Of a stretch of 64,000 nt of DNA, positions 1 through 8,333 are shown piece after piece. This DNA comes from Ktedonobacterales bacterium (GTDB lineage Bacteria > Chloroflexota > Ktedonobacteria > Ktedonobacterales > DATBGS01). The position numbers and the translations under genes were made by a program. The stretch is from positions 1 through 64,000 of the forward strand of contig DATBHW010000040.1 in the NCBI GenBank assembly GCA_036557285.1, in the 5' to 3' direction. The notes under the pieces were generated by a model. That model saw only the letters and a list, made by a program, of their open reading frames with translations. It had not been told where the DNA came from and made no database searches. How positions within the stretch are numbered: the first letter of the stretch is position 1; every line of letters starts with the position of its first letter.

Positions 1-57
1 ATTCGTGAGGGAGGACGCACGGTGGGGGCTGGTGTGGTCGTTCAGGTCCAGGGGTAA
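1..57 (+). CDS. tuf: Elongation factor Tu, C-terminal end (partial)
   Basis: Read in frame from base 1, the first 18 codons give IREGGRTVGAGVVVQVQG followed by TAA. The segment REGGRTVGAGVV is the nearly invariant C-terminus of EF-Tu, the GTPase that delivers aminoacyl-tRNA to the ribosome. The rest of the gene lies before the window. tuf directly ahead of rpsJ is the classic str/S10 junction, which fits the next gene. The final QVQG differs from the more usual ending in Lys-Ile. The identification is strong although only the tail is visible. Confidence 0.9.
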   Translation: MREGGRTVGAGVVVQVQG

Positions 58-63
58 AGATTC

Positions 64-98
64 GATACGGGGTAAAGCATAGCTCTTTACCCCGTATC
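64..98 (+). terminator. 14-bp perfect hairpin between tuf and rpsJ
   Basis: GATACGGGGTAAAG (64-77) is the exact reverse complement of 85-98, with a 7-base loop. It begins 6 bases after the tuf stop and ends 35 bases before rpsJ. The bases that follow (CTTCGGCGCTTCATCTTTT) are only partly U-rich, so it could be a leaky terminator, an RNA-processing site or a leader structure for S10-operon control. The element GGGGTAAAG also occurs once just upstream (52-60). Confidence 0.7.
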
Positions 99-133
99 CT
101 TCGGCGCTTCATCTTTTCGTTTGGGGAGAAATT

Positions 134-451
134 ATGGCTACCACAACCAAGCAGCGGATTCGCATCCGGCTGAAGGCTTTTGACCACCGTATCCTGGACC
201 AGTCGGCGGCGCAGATCGTCGAGACGGCCCAGAATACCGGAGCGCGCGTGGCAGGGCCGGTCCCGCTGCCAACGGAGATTGCGAAGTACACGGTACTCCG
301 CTCGCCTTTTATTGATAAGGATTCGCGCGAGCAATTTGAGATGCGGACGCATAAGCGTTTGATCGATATTGTCGAGCCAACGCCGAAAACGGTCGAGGCG
401 CTGACCCGGCTGAACTTGCCTTCCGGGGTAGATATTGAGATCAAGCTCTAG
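134..451 (+). CDS. rpsJ: 30S ribosomal protein S10 (uS10)
   Basis: 105 residues, the normal size for S10, a 30S head protein that in many bacteria also doubles as the NusE antitermination factor. The family signatures are [17 protein letters not shown] near the start, GPVPLPT in the middle and HKRLIDI then [11 protein letters not shown] at the end. The start ATG follows GGGGAGAAATT, a usable ribosome-binding site. It is the first gene of the S10 operon here, but an unusually long 307-base gap separates it from rplC. No insertion is seen in this protein, unlike several of its neighbours. Confidence 0.98.
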   Translation: MATTTKQRIRIRLKAFDHRILDQSAAQIVETAQNTGARVAGPVPLPTEIAKYTVLRSPFIDKDSREQFEMRTHKRLIDIVEPTPKTVEALTRLNLPSGVDIEIKL

Positions 452-758
452 TTTCAGTATCCTCAAAGCGGATCGTTATGAAGCGAGTGTCTCGCCAGGC
501 CAGCCCTGGGATGATTCTACCGGGGCTGGCTGAAAAGGCCAATTGATTTTACTCTAGGGACGGGGCCAGCTACTAGATACCAGATGTGGGGAAGGTCTGG
601 TTAGATCGCGTATCTGCTGAAGAAGTGTCCTTTGGAACCAGCGCGATACGTCCTTCACTCGTTACTGTCTGGATAAGCGCAAGCAGAGCGCAAGCACTGC
701 TGAGTGAAGTAACCGATCTCTGGCGTCTAGTGTCTGGCGCTGCTGAGGAGAGAGAACT
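452..758 (+). promoter_or_regulatory. 307-base structured spacer between rpsJ and rplC
   Basis: No convincing gene is present. A hairpin is visible: GCCAGCCC (499-506) pairs with GGGCTGGC (523-530), followed by GAAAAGG. Further on, GCGCAAGCA occurs twice (676-698) just upstream of a GAGTGAAGTAA stretch. The rplC ribosome-binding site (GAGGAGAGAGAACT) closes the region. Adjacent S10-operon genes are usually separated by tens of bases, so this spacer probably holds a leader or an internal promoter, but I could not assign a clean -35/-10 pair. Confidence 0.4.
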
Positions 759-1766
759 ATGCTGAGTGGACTGTTGGGTAAGAAAGTGGGGATGACCCAG
801 GTGTTTGGCCCCCAGGGCGCGGCTATTCCGGTCACGGTTATTGAGGCTGGCCCTTGCACCGTTACCCAGATCAAGACGGTTGCCACCGATGGCTACGAGG
901 CGGTGCAGATCGGTTTTGGCAAGACGAAGCGCGCTACCCGCCCTGAACTGGGGCATCTGGGGCATACGCTGGCTCAGCTTCCGGCGCAGCGTCGCAAGCA
1001 GCAGCAGGCCCAGGCGAAAGCGCGGGCCGAGGCGCGGAGCAAAGCTGCCGAGGCAAAAACGGCCAGTGAGGAGGAAGAGGCGGCGGAAGCGGAAGAAGAG
1101 GAAGCGGAAGAGGCGGTTGAGGAGGAGGACGAAGAGGAGGGTGAAGAAGAGGGCGAAGAGGGGGCGGAGGCTGAGGTGGCTGAAGAGGCGACGCTGGAAG
1201 CGGAGGCGGAGGAAGCCGAGGCGCGTGGCGCTGCGGAAACCAGGCCAACCGGGGCTGCTGGGCAGGCTCGCACTGCGCAGCGTGACCTGCAACGCAAGCG
1301 CGCGGGAGGTGGGTTGGGGCCATTTAAGGTGCTGCGCGAAGTCCGGCCATTTGGCAAAGATCCCCTTCAGGTAGGCCAACAATTCGATGCCACGATGTTC
1401 AAGGTTGGCGAACTCGTTGATGTGGTGGGTACGTCGAAGGGCAAAGGCTTCCAGGGCGTGATGAAGCGACACGGCTTTGGCGGCGGCCAGCGTACACATG
1501 GGCAGTCGGACCGCCCGCGTGCGCCAGGTTCCATCGGCGCTGGCAATACTCCTGGTCGTGTTCTGAAGAGTACCCAGATGGCGGGGCATATGGGCGCCAG
1601 CCGTGTGACGGTCAAGCGGCTTGAGGTGGTTGCCTCCGATGCCGAACGCGGCGTGCTGCTGGTAAAAGGCTCGATCCCTGGTCCGACTGGTGGAATGCTG
1701 ATGATTCGCAAGGTGGCGGAGAGTATCACGCTGGCTGAGCGGCTGGAGCAACAGCAAGCGCAGTAG
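759..1766 (+). CDS. rplC: 50S ribosomal protein L3 (uL3) with a large acidic insertion
   Basis: L3 binds 23S rRNA near the peptidyl-transferase centre. Residues 1-67 (MLSGLLGKKVGMTQVF, GFGKTKRATRPELGHL) and about 185-335 (GTSKGKGFQGVMKRHGF, GSIGAGNTPGRV, MAGHMGASRVTVKRL, KGSIPGPTGG) are ordinary L3. Between them lie about 117 extra residues (roughly 68-184): an Ala/Gln/Arg-rich lead-in, a Glu-dominated core at about 101-160, then an Ala/Arg/Gly-rich exit. Bacterial L3 is about 210 residues; this one has 335. The insertion falls where L3 normally passes from the first strands to the internal extension. The frame stays open with good codon use, so it looks translated. Confidence 0.97.
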   Translation: MLSGLLGKKVGMTQVFGPQGAAIPVTVIEAGPCTVTQIKTVATDGYEAVQIGFGKTKRATRPELGHLGHTLAQLPAQRRKQQQAQAKARAEARSKAAEAKTASEEEEAAEAEEEEAEEAVEEEDEEEGEEEGEEGAEAEVAEEATLEAEAEEAEARGAAETRPTGAAGQARTAQRDLQRKRAGGGLGPFKVLREVRPFGKDPLQVGQQFDATMFKVGELVDVVGTSKGKGFQGVMKRHGFGGGQRTHGQSDRPRAPGSIGAGNTPGRVLKSTQMAGHMGASRVTVKRLEVVASDAERGVLLVKGSIPGPTGGMLMIRKVAESITLAERLEQQQAQ

Positions 1767-1808
1767 CCAGATAGCCAGCCAGGCTGGCGATGAGGAGTGG
1801 AGAAGATT

Positions 1809-2588
1809 ATGCCCTCAGCAAGTGTGTATAACATGGAAGGCGAGGTTGTGGCAGAAGTGGAGTTGAACCCCAGTGTCTTTGGGACGCCGGTCAACACAGC
1901 GGTGCTGCATCAGGTGGTGACGGCCCAGTTGTTGAATCGGCGGCAAGGCAACGCTTCGACCAAAACTCGCTCGCAGGTCAGCGGCAGCACCAAGAAGCTG
2001 TATCGCCAAAAAGGAACGGGGCGCGCCCGCCAGGGGAGCATTCGCGCGCCGCATCGCCGGGGGGGGGGAGTGGTCTTTGGCCCCCATCCACACCCCTATC
2101 ATGCGTCGGTTCCGCGAAAGGTGCGCCGTCTGGCGATCCGGTCTGCGCTCTCCGATAAAGCTGCCAATGAGCAGATTATCGTGTTGGATGAGATTACTCT
2201 GGATGAGCCGCGCACGCGGGCCATCGTCGATCTGCTGGACATGCTGCCGGTGGAGCGCAACGTTCTGTTTATGGTGCCAGAGCGCGATGAGAATCTGGTG
2301 CGCTCGGTGCGCAACATTCCCACGGCAAAAGTCCAGCATATTTCCTCTATCAATGTGGTTGAACTGCTCAAGCATGAGTATCTGATTATGCCGTTTGAGA
2401 CGCTCCGCCGCCTTGAGCAAGCGTTTGGTGATGGATCGACTACTCTGCCGGAGTTTCTGGAGATTGCCGAGGCCGAAGAGGAGGAAGAGGAAGAGGCTGT
2501 TGAAGCCGAAGAGGAGGAAGAGACCGAGGCAGCCGGTGAGGAATGGGAGCAGGAGCCATCCGAGAGCGACGAAGAGGAAGAGGAGTAA
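1809..2588 (+). CDS. rplD: 50S ribosomal protein L4 (uL4) with acidic C-terminal tail
   Basis: 259 residues from ATG 1809, preceded by GAGGAGTGGAG. A GTG at 1797 would add four residues but has no better ribosome-binding site. The core has the L4 loop: NRRQGNASTKTRSQVSGSTKKLYRQKGTGRARQGSIRAPHRRGGG, here split as NRRQGNASTKTR, YRQKGTGRARQGS and APHRRGGGVVFGP. L4 is an early assembly protein lining the exit tunnel and, in some bacteria, represses its own operon. About 42 residues beyond the normal end (roughly 218-259) are mostly Glu with a few Ala, Thr and Ser. This tail resembles those on L29 and S17 in the same operon. Confidence 0.96.
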   Translation: MPSASVYNMEGEVVAEVELNPSVFGTPVNTAVLHQVVTAQLLNRRQGNASTKTRSQVSGSTKKLYRQKGTGRARQGSIRAPHRRGGGVVFGPHPHPYHASVPRKVRRLAIRSALSDKAANEQIIVLDEITLDEPRTRAIVDLLDMLPVERNVLFMVPERDENLVRSVRNIPTAKVQHISSINVVELLKHEYLIMPFETLRRLEQAFGDGSTTLPEFLEIAEAEEEEEEEAVEAEEEEETEAAGEEWEQEPSESDEEEEE

Positions 2589-2592
2589 GGTT

Positions 2593-2898
2593 GTGGAACT
2601 GACGGAAGTGATCCGTCACGGCATCGTGACGGAAAAGAGTGTCAACCTTCAGCAGAATAATAACCAGTACACCTTCAAGGTGGCGCTGACGGCGAACAAG
2701 ATTGAGATCAAGCGGGCGGTTGAGGCGATGTTCAATGTCACGGTGCTGAATGTGAATACGGTGCGGATGCCTGGCAAGTCGCGGCGTGTCTATACACTGC
2801 GACGTCGCCGCGCGCCCCAGGTTTCAGAGGCTCGCCCCTGGAAGAAGGCTATTGTGACCCTGGCTGAAGGGCAAATCATCGCGGAGCTACAGGCGTAG
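2593..2898 (+). CDS. rplW: 50S ribosomal protein L23 (uL23)
   Basis: 101 residues from GTG 2593, which sits 4 bases after the rplD stop with AGGAGTAAGG overlapping that stop as ribosome-binding site. A longer open frame extends upstream but there it reads the acidic rplD tail out of frame, so it is not used. Signatures are [31 protein letters not shown] and [10 protein letters not shown]23 sits at the tunnel exit and is the docking site for trigger factor and SRP. Length and sequence are ordinary. Confidence 0.95.
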   Translation: MELTEVIRHGIVTEKSVNLQQNNNQYTFKVALTANKIEIKRAVEAMFNVTVLNVNTVRMPGKSRRVYTLRRRRAPQVSEARPWKKAIVTLAEGQIIAELQA

Positions 2899-2921
2899 CC
2901 GCTCAGGAAGAAGGAAGGAAG

Positions 2922-3758
2922 ATGCCAGTTCGTCAATATCGTCCGACTTCGCCGGGGCGACGCGGGATGTCGGTCTCGAAGTTTGAGGAGATTACCCGCA
3001 GCAAACCAGAGCGCTCGCTGCTGGTGTCGCTTCCCAAGGCAGCAGGCCGCAACAATCAGGGCCGCATCACCACGCGCCATCGTGGCGGCGGCGCCAAGCG
3101 GCAGTATCGCATCATTGATTTCAAGCGCGACAAGCACGGCATTCCGGCCAGGGTTGTTTCGGTTGAGTATGACCCCAACCGCTCGTCGAATATTTCGCTG
3201 CTGCAATATATGGATGGCGAGAAACGCTATATTCTGGCGCCCCACGGCTTGAAGGTGGGTGATCGCCTGATGTCGGGGCCAGATGCCGAGATTCGGGTGG
3301 GCAATGCGCTGCCGCTGCGCAATATTCCAACCGGCACTGTGATTCATAATATCGAGCTTCGCCCTGGCAAGGGCGGCCAGATGGTTCGCAGCGCGGGCGG
3401 CGCGGCGCAGCTTATGGCGAAAGAAGGCGATTACGCGCAGGTGCGTTTGCCGTCGGGCGAACAGCGCCTGGTCTACATCACCTGCATGGCAACCATCGGC
3501 CAGGTGGGCAATCTCGATCACGAGAATATCTCCCTTGGCAAGGCTGGCCGCTCGCGGCATATGGGCAAACGTCCGGCGGTGCGCGGATCGGTGATGAATC
3601 CGGTGGATCATCCGCATGGCGGCGGCGAAGGCCGCTCGCCCATCGGTGGACAGCCCCAAACGCCCTGGGGCAAGCCTGCGCTTGGCTTTAAGACGCGCAA
3701 GAATAAGCAGACGGATCGGTTCATTGTGCGCCGTCGTAATGTTGGGCGCGGGAGGTAA
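2922..3758 (+). CDS. rplB: 50S ribosomal protein L2 (uL2)
   Basis: 278 residues, normal for L2, which joins the subunits and supports peptidyl-transferase activity. The signatures are [12 protein letters not shown] near the start, [29 protein letters not shown] and, at the C-terminus, [20 protein letters not shown]-type sequence ([18 protein letters not shown]), which contains the conserved histidine of L2. The start ATG follows GGAAGGAAG. No low-complexity addition. The next gene, rpsS, starts 6 bases after the stop. Confidence 0.98.
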   Translation: MPVRQYRPTSPGRRGMSVSKFEEITRSKPERSLLVSLPKAAGRNNQGRITTRHRGGGAKRQYRIIDFKRDKHGIPARVVSVEYDPNRSSNISLLQYMDGEKRYILAPHGLKVGDRLMSGPDAEIRVGNALPLRNIPTGTVIHNIELRPGKGGQMVRSAGGAAQLMAKEGDYAQVRLPSGEQRLVYITCMATIGQVGNLDHENISLGKAGRSRHMGKRPAVRGSVMNPVDHPHGGGEGRSPIGGQPQTPWGKPALGFKTRKNKQTDRFIVRRRNVGRGR

Positions 3759-3764
3759 GACAAG

Positions 3765-4052
3765 GTGTCGCGTTCTACGAAGAAGGGTCCATTTATTCAC
3801 CCATCCCTGCAAAAAAAGGTGCTGGCGATGAGCCGAGGCGGGGAAAAACGCTTGATCAAAACGTGGTCGCGGGCCTCGACGGTGATTCCGCAGATGGTGG
3901 GCCTGACGATTGGCGTTCACAATGGAAAGACCCATGTACCCATCTATATCACCGAAAATATGGTGGGCCATAAGCTGGGTGAGTTTGCTCCGACACGCCA
4001 TTTTCGCGGCCATGCGGGCGGCAGGAGCGAGAGAACCTCATCTGTACGGTAG
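3765..4052 (+). CDS. rpsS: 30S ribosomal protein S19 (uS19)
   Basis: 95 residues from GTG 3765. The beginning [15 protein letters not shown] and the block [20 protein letters not shown], followed by [15 protein letters not shown], are diagnostic of S19, a head protein near the A site that complexes with S13. It lies between rplB and rplV with short spacers, as in nearly all S10 operons. Length is normal and no tail is present. Confidence 0.97.
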   Translation: MSRSTKKGPFIHPSLQKKVLAMSRGGEKRLIKTWSRASTVIPQMVGLTIGVHNGKTHVPIYITENMVGHKLGEFAPTRHFRGHAGGRSERTSSVR

Positions 4053-4064
4053 CGGAGGAAAGCA

Positions 4065-4427
4065 ATGGAAGTTCGAGCGATTGCCAGAGACATTGGCATC
4101 CCGCCGCGTAAGGTGCGTCTGGTGACGGATGCCGTGAAGGGGCGCAAAGTCAACGAGGCGCTGGCAATTCTGAAGTTTCTGCCCAATGCCGCCGCGCGTC
4201 CGGTGAGCAAAGTGGTGGCGTCGGCGGCAGCTAATGCCGAGAATAATTATAGTCTTGATCCGAATGAACTCTATATCGTTCATATTGTGGCTGATCCGGC
4301 GCGGATTACCGAGCGGGTTCGCCCTCGGCCACACGGGCGCGCGTCCTATATCCTTCGACGCTCCAGCCATATCACGGTGGTGGTGTCGGATGATGTGACG
4401 ATGATCCCGAAGAGCGCGCGCTATTAG
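4065..4427 (+). CDS. rplV: 50S ribosomal protein L22 (uL22)
   Basis: 120 residues with ATG after GGAGGAAAGCA. Family blocks are IPPRKVRLVTDAVKGRKV, AILKFLPNAAARPVSKVV and RPRPHGRASYILRRSSHI. The beta-hairpin region RVRPRPHGRA is the part that lines the exit tunnel and where macrolide-resistance changes fall in other bacteria; no unusual residues stand out. The following 63-base spacer contains GTAAAGCATAG, an 11-mer that also occurs in the tuf-rpsJ leader, and a short GAAGTA/TACTTC inverted repeat. Confidence 0.97.
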   Translation: MEVRAIARDIGIPPRKVRLVTDAVKGRKVNEALAILKFLPNAAARPVSKVVASAAANAENNYSLDPNELYIVHIVADPARITERVRPRPHGRASYILRRSSHITVVVSDDVTMIPKSARY

Positions 4428-4490
4428 CGCCGAGGGTGAAGTAAAGCATAGTAGCAAAGTACTTCAAGGTACTCTAAGGAGGGGTAAGTC

Positions 4491-5582
4491 TTGGGGCATA
4501 AAGTACACCCGATTGGCTTCAGGCTTGGTGTCATCAAGGGCTGGCAATCGCGCTGGTTTGCGGAAAAAACCTATAAAGATTTGCTGGCCGAAGACCTGCG
4601 TCTGCGCCGGGTCATTCGCAAAGACCTGGCTTTGGCAGGCGTCTCGCGCATCGAGATCGAGCGCCCTGCCGCCCGCCAGATCTCGGTGACGATTCACACA
4701 GCTAAGCCAGGCATTGTGATTGGTAAGAGCGGCCAGAAGGTTGAGGATCTGCGCAGACAGCTTGAGGATGACACGAAGAAGAAAGTCCGGCTGAATATTG
4801 TGGAGATTCGGCAGCCGGAGACCGATGCGTTTCTGGTCGCCAGGAGTATTGCCGAGCAGCTTGAGAAGCGTATCTCCTTCCGCCGCGCCATGAAACAGGC
4901 GGTGCAGAAGGCGATGCGGTCGGGCGCAAAGGGTATTAAGGTGGTAGTTGGTGGACGGCTGGGTGGAGCGGAGATCGCGCGCACAGAGAAGGAAGTTGAT
5001 GGGAAAGTTCCCCTGCAAACGCTGCGCGCCGATATTGATTATGATTACGCTGAGGCGCATACGACCTTTGGCGTGATTGGGATCAAGGTCTGGATTTATC
5101 GGGGCGATGTGTTGCCTGATAAGCGGCGCATGGAAGTCAGTGCGCTGCCGGAGGCAGTTCCGGCAATGCCGGGCGCTCGTGAGGACCGGCGTGGCGAGCG
5201 GCCCCGGAGAGAGCGTGGCCCTGGCGGGCCGCGTGGCGAGCGTGGCGGATTTGGCGGCCCGCGCGGTGAGCGACCGCCGCGCCCGGCTGGCGAGCGACCG
5301 CCGCGCCCGGCTGGCGCCCACGCGCCGCGTGGTGAGGGCGCGCCTGCTGGTGAGCGACCGCCTCGGTCCGCAGGTGAGCGTGCGCCGCGTGCGCCGCGCG
5401 CTGAGCGTGCGCCGCGCCCGGCGACTGAAGAGCCATCGGCTCCGCCTGAGCCTGCTGAAGAGCAGCCCGCGCGCCCGACTGCTGAAGAGCAGCCGACGCC
5501 ACCTGAGCCTGCTGATACCAGTCCTGTTTCTCCTCCGGCAGAAGCCCAGACGCCCAGCCCAGAGGAAGAGCCAGGAAGCTGA
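4491..5582 (+). CDS. rpsC: 30S ribosomal protein S3 (uS3) with long Arg/Pro/Gly tail
   Basis: 363 residues, against about 210-250 for typical S3. Translation starts at TTG 4491 ([13 protein letters not shown]) after AAGGAGGGG. The N-terminal half has the KH domain ([16 protein letters not shown]) and the C-terminal S3 domain with [20 protein letters not shown]-type sequence ([21 protein letters not shown]). S3 lies at the mRNA entry and contributes to helicase activity. From about residue 222 a low-complexity extension of about 140 residues begins: GERP/PRGERG and RPPRPAGE-like repeats (basic), then an acidic Pro/Glu-rich end. The repeat units are imperfect copies of about 9-10 residues, suggesting growth by slippage. 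Confidence 0.96.
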   Translation: MGHKVHPIGFRLGVIKGWQSRWFAEKTYKDLLAEDLRLRRVIRKDLALAGVSRIEIERPAARQISVTIHTAKPGIVIGKSGQKVEDLRRQLEDDTKKKVRLNIVEIRQPETDAFLVARSIAEQLEKRISFRRAMKQAVQKAMRSGAKGIKVVVGGRLGGAEIARTEKEVDGKVPLQTLRADIDYDYAEAHTTFGVIGIKVWIYRGDVLPDKRRMEVSALPEAVPAMPGAREDRRGERPRRERGPGGPRGERGGFGGPRGERPPRPAGERPPRPAGAHAPRGEGAPAGERPPRSAGERAPRAPRAERAPRPATEEPSAPPEPAEEQPARPTAEEQPTPPEPADTSPVSPPAEAQTPSPEEEPGS

Positions 5583-5625
5583 GAAAGGGGGAGGCTCTCT
5601 TCCCTTTCCGTTGAGGAGCAGAGAA

Positions 5626-6057
5626 ATGCTGTTGTCACCGTCGAGAAGTAAACACCGCAAGCAGCATCGCGGGCGGATGGGCGGCGAAGCGCACCGTGGG
5701 AGCGAACTTGCTTTTGGTGAGTTTGGCTTGCAGGCGCTGGAGCCGTGCTGGTTAGAGGCTCGCCAGATTGAGGCTGCGCGTATTGCGCTGACACGCCATA
5801 TCAAGCGCGGTGGAAAAGTGTGGATTCGCGTGTTCCCGGATAAGCCGGTGTCCTCCAAACCCGCCGAAACCCGGATGGGCAGTGGGAAGGGCGCGCCGGA
5901 TCACTGGGTCGCTGTCGTGAAGCCTGGCCGCATTATTTTCGAGCTGGGTGGTGTGAGAGAAGAGCTGGCGAAGGAAGCGATGCGCCTGGCCGCGAATAAG
6001 CTGCCGATACAAACGAGGTTTGTGGTCAAAGGAGGGGTGGAGAGTGTCGAAGCTTAA
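5626..6057 (+). CDS. rplP: 50S ribosomal protein L16 (uL16)
   Basis: 143 residues from ATG 5626, preceded by TTGAGGAGCAGAGAA. The frame is open further upstream but there it reads the rpsC tail out of frame, so the downstream ATG is right. Family blocks are [53 protein letters not shown] and [21 protein letters not shown]16 helps shape the A-site tRNA-binding pocket. Its last 14 bases overlap the rpmC start, indicating translational coupling. Confidence 0.96.
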   Translation: MLLSPSRSKHRKQHRGRMGGEAHRGSELAFGEFGLQALEPCWLEARQIEAARIALTRHIKRGGKVWIRVFPDKPVSSKPAETRMGSGKGAPDHWVAVVKPGRIIFELGGVREELAKEAMRLAANKLPIQTRFVVKGGVESVEA

Positions 6058-6490
6058 TGATCGGCGCAAGGAAATCCGCGAATATACCATAGATCAGGCC
6101 GAACAGGAATTGCAGCGGCTGCGCCGCCAGCATTTTGATTTGCGCATTCAGCAGCAGCGTGGCGAGGTGAAGAACAATCGCCAGTTCACGCAGGTGCGCA
6201 CCGATATTGCTCGCCTGATGTATCAACTGGACCTGCTCGCGCTTGCCGAGGAGGAAGAGGCTCTGGCTGAGGAGGAGGAACTGCTGGAGGAGGAGGAAGA
6301 GGCTGCTGAAGAGGAAGAAGAGGAAGAAGAGGGAGAGGCAGAAGAAGCGAAGGAAGAGGAGGAAGCCGAAGAAGAGGCTGAGGAGGAGGAAGCCGAGGAA
6401 GAGGCTGAGGAGGAGCAGGAAGAAGAAGAGACCGCCAGCGAGGCTGAGGAGCCTGATACAGGGGCGCCAGCCAGGAAGGAGAAAGCATAG
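6044..6490 (+). CDS. rpmC: 50S ribosomal protein L29 (uL29) with a long acidic tail
   Basis: 148 residues, more than twice the usual 60-70. GTG 6044 is chosen because GGAGGGGTGGAGA precedes it by 6 bases; it overlaps rplP by 14 bases. Residues 1-67 are a normal L29 hairpin ([32 protein letters not shown]). From about residue 68 to the end the protein is almost only Glu with Ala, ending in APARKEKA. L29 sits beside L23 at the tunnel exit, so this anionic tail would project next to the trigger-factor/SRP docking area. The DNA is a purine-rich GAGGAA array. Confidence 0.95.
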   Translation: MSKLNDRRKEIREYTIDQAEQELQRLRRQHFDLRIQQQRGEVKNNRQFTQVRTDIARLMYQLDLLALAEEEEALAEEEELLEEEEEAAEEEEEEEEGEAEEAKEEEEAEEEAEEEEAEEEAEEEQEEEETASEAEEPDTGAPARKEKA

Positions 6491-6493
6491 CTT

Positions 6494-6880
6494 ATGAGCA
6501 TGCAGAGTCCCGTTGGCGCCGCTCCTGCCCCTGCTGGCGCCACAGGCCGCCGCCAGCAGAAGGTAGGGCGCGTCGTCAGTAACAAGATGCAAAAAACGAT
6601 TGTTGTCGCCGTTGAGTCGCTGAAGAAGCATCGTATTTACAAGAAGACCTATAAGGTCACGCGGAAGTTTAAGGCGCACGATGAAACCAATGCCGCTCAG
6701 ATGGGCGACATTGTGCGCATCGAGGAGACGCGCCCACTCAGCAAGGAGAAACGCTGGAAGCTGGTGGAGATATTGACGGCCAGCGCCCAGACGCCTCCTG
6801 TTGCAGAGGTCGCGGCGGCTGATGTGGATGAGGAAGTGCTTGGTATCGCGGAAGAGGAAGAAGAGGAGGACCAGCCGTGA
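6494..6880 (+). CDS. rpsQ: 30S ribosomal protein S17 (uS17) with both ends extended
   Basis: 128 residues versus about 85 normally. The S17 core ([55 protein letters not shown]) is preceded by about 22 Ala/Pro/Gly-rich residues and followed by about 34 residues ending in a Glu run (EEEEEEDQP). S17 binds 16S rRNA early in assembly. The stop overlaps the rplN start as GTGA. The acidic tail is the fourth in this operon after L3, L4 and L29. Confidence 0.96.
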   Translation: MSMQSPVGAAPAPAGATGRRQQKVGRVVSNKMQKTIVVAVESLKKHRIYKKTYKVTRKFKAHDETNAAQMGDIVRIEETRPLSKEKRWKLVEILTASAQTPPVAEVAAADVDEEVLGIAEEEEEEDQP

Positions 6881-7245
6881 TTCAGGTACAAACGCGCTTG
6901 AAAGTGGCCGATAACAGCGGGGCGAAGGAGATCATGTGCATTCGCATCCTGGGAGGTTCGGCCAAGCAATATGCCGGAGTTGGCGATATTATCAAGGCTT
7001 CTGTGAAGCAGGCGGCCCCAAATAGCGCGGTGAAAAAAGGTGAAGTGGTCACGGCGGTAGTTGTGAGGGTTGCCAAAGAATATGGTCGGGCAGATGGGTC
7101 ATATATCCGCTTCGATGAGAACGCTGCGGTGATTCTGGTGGCGGGGAACAATCCACGCGGCACCCGTATTTTTGGCCCCGTTGCGCGTGAACTGCGCGAC
7201 CGCAACTTTATGAAGATCATTTCCCTGGCTCAAGAGGTGCTTTAG
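6877..7245 (+). CDS. rplN: 50S ribosomal protein L14 (uL14)
   Basis: 122 residues from GTG 6877, overlapping the rpsQ stop by 4 bases. Blocks [55 protein letters not shown] and [16 protein letters not shown] are diagnostic for L14, which forms an intersubunit bridge and is the docking site for ribosome-silencing factor RsfS. Size is normal and no low-complexity addition is seen. A 146-base gap containing a dispersed palindromic repeat separates it from rplX. Confidence 0.98.
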   Translation: MIQVQTRLKVADNSGAKEIMCIRILGGSAKQYAGVGDIIKASVKQAAPNSAVKKGEVVTAVVVRVAKEYGRADGSYIRFDENAAVILVAGNNPRGTRIFGPVARELRDRNFMKIISLAQEVL

Positions 7246-7346
7246 AATGCCTCACAAAACCGATGGTTGGCCCCACCCCTGCCGCCTGGAAGGACGGCGC
7301 TACACCCCCGCCCCTGCTCATGCGGAGGTTTTGTTAGGTACTCTTA
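7245..7346. repeat. Dispersed palindromic repeat, copy 1 (rplN-rplX spacer)
   Basis: About 100 bases matching 34035-34136 without gaps at roughly 90% identity by eye. The ends form an imperfect inverted repeat: CCTCACAAAACC at the left and GGTTTTGTTAGG at the right pair at 11 of 12 positions. The middle is C-rich with GCCGCC and GGCG blocks. No coding capacity is apparent. It looks like a MITE- or REP-type intergenic element inserted inside an operon that is normally compact. Confidence 0.75.
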
Positions 7347-7391
7347 GGAGTGGCTTCGCGCGCCATTTGGTAGAGGGAGCAAGGTAAGGTT

Positions 7392-7778
7392 ATGGCGATT
7401 AAAGAGAAAGAGCAGCGTCCACTGCATCTGGCGCAGTTACACGTGAAGAAGGGCGATACGGTCCTTTTGCTGGCGGGCAAAGATCGCGGCAAGCGCGGGA
7501 CGGTCTCGAAGACGATGCCGCGCCAGAGCAAGATTGTGGTGGAAGGTCTGAATGTGGTGAAGCACCACGTTCGGGCGGGTGGGCCGATGCGCCAGCCGGG
7601 CATTGTGGATAAAGCCATGCCGCTGCATGTGTCCAATGCGATGGTGATCTGCACTGAATGTGGTGAGCCGACGCGCATCGCACACGAGCGGCGTCCGATG
7701 GGCGCAGATCAAAAAGAGCGCGTGGTGCGCATCTGCAAACATTGTGGTAAAGCGATTCAAGATCAGACAAGGAGTTAA
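7392..7778 (+). CDS. rplX: 50S ribosomal protein L24 (uL24), zinc-ribbon-tailed form
   Basis: 128 residues. The KOW motif region ([20 protein letters not shown]) and [12 protein letters not shown] identify L24, an assembly initiator. The C-terminal part carries two CxxC pairs (CTECGEPTR and CKHCGKAI), which would form a zinc ribbon and make it slightly longer than the usual 100-105 residues. Such Cys-containing L24 forms exist in several phyla. ATG follows AGGGAGCAAGGTAAGGTT. Confidence 0.96.
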   Translation: MAIKEKEQRPLHLAQLHVKKGDTVLLLAGKDRGKRGTVSKTMPRQSKIVVEGLNVVKHHVRAGGPMRQPGIVDKAMPLHVSNAMVICTECGEPTRIAHERRPMGADQKERVVRICKHCGKAIQDQTRS

Positions 7779-7783
7779 GCGCC

Positions 7784-8329
7784 GTGGCGACACCGAGATT
7801 GAAAGAGAAGTATCGCCAGGAAGTGATTCCGGCGCTGCAAAAAGAGTTCAACTACTCCAATATTATGCAGGCGCCAGGCATCCATAAAGTGGTCATCAAT
7901 ATTGGTCTGGGCGAGGCGCTTCAGAACGCGAAGGCGATGGATAACGCGGTGCGCGACCTGACGGATATTACCGGCCAGAGGCCCGTTGTGACCAAGGCCA
8001 AGCGTTCGGTAGCCGCCTTCAAGCTGCGCGAGGGCAACTCGATTGGGTGCATGGTGACGCTGCGCGGTGATCGGATGTATTTCTTTCTGGATAAGTTGAT
8101 GAACGTGGCTTTGCCGCGCCTGCGCGACTTTCAGGGGATTTCCCCGGATGCGTTTGATGGCCGGGGAAACTATACGCTAGGCATCCGTGAGCAGCTTGTC
8201 TTTCCCGAAGTGGACTACGATAAGGTGGACAAGGTACGCGGGATGGAGATCACGATTGTGACGACGGCGCGTACCGATGAGGAAGGGCGGCGGCTGCTCA
8301 AGTTAATGGGCATGCCGTTCAGGAGTTAG
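7784..8329 (+). CDS. rplE: 50S ribosomal protein L5 (uL5)
   Basis: 181 residues from GTG 7784, 5 bases after the rplX stop. Blocks are [56 protein letters not shown] and [20 protein letters not shown]5 is part of the central protuberance, binds 5S rRNA and touches P-site tRNA. Normal length and no unusual insertion. Confidence 0.98.
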   Translation: MATPRLKEKYRQEVIPALQKEFNYSNIMQAPGIHKVVINIGLGEALQNAKAMDNAVRDLTDITGQRPVVTKAKRSVAAFKLREGNSIGCMVTLRGDRMYFFLDKLMNVALPRLRDFQGISPDAFDGRGNYTLGIREQLVFPEVDYDKVDKVRGMEITIVTTARTDEEGRRLLKLMGMPFRS

Positions 8330-8333
8330 CACG

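Noticed and set aside
573-1757. Long minus-strand open frame opposite rplC
   Set aside because: It is the antisense of the L3 gene with its Glu-rich insertion; no recognisable protein, no ribosome-binding site, and the L3 frame is unmistakable.
2790-4013. 407-codon minus-strand open frame over rplB and rpsS
   Set aside because: Antisense shadow of two well-identified ribosomal genes; composition is typical of the complement of high-GC coding DNA.
5230-5460. Short-period repeats in rpsC considered as CRISPR or VNTR array
   Set aside because: The units are in-frame codon repeats (RPPRPAGE-like) inside S3 with no spacers; they are protein low-complexity sequence.
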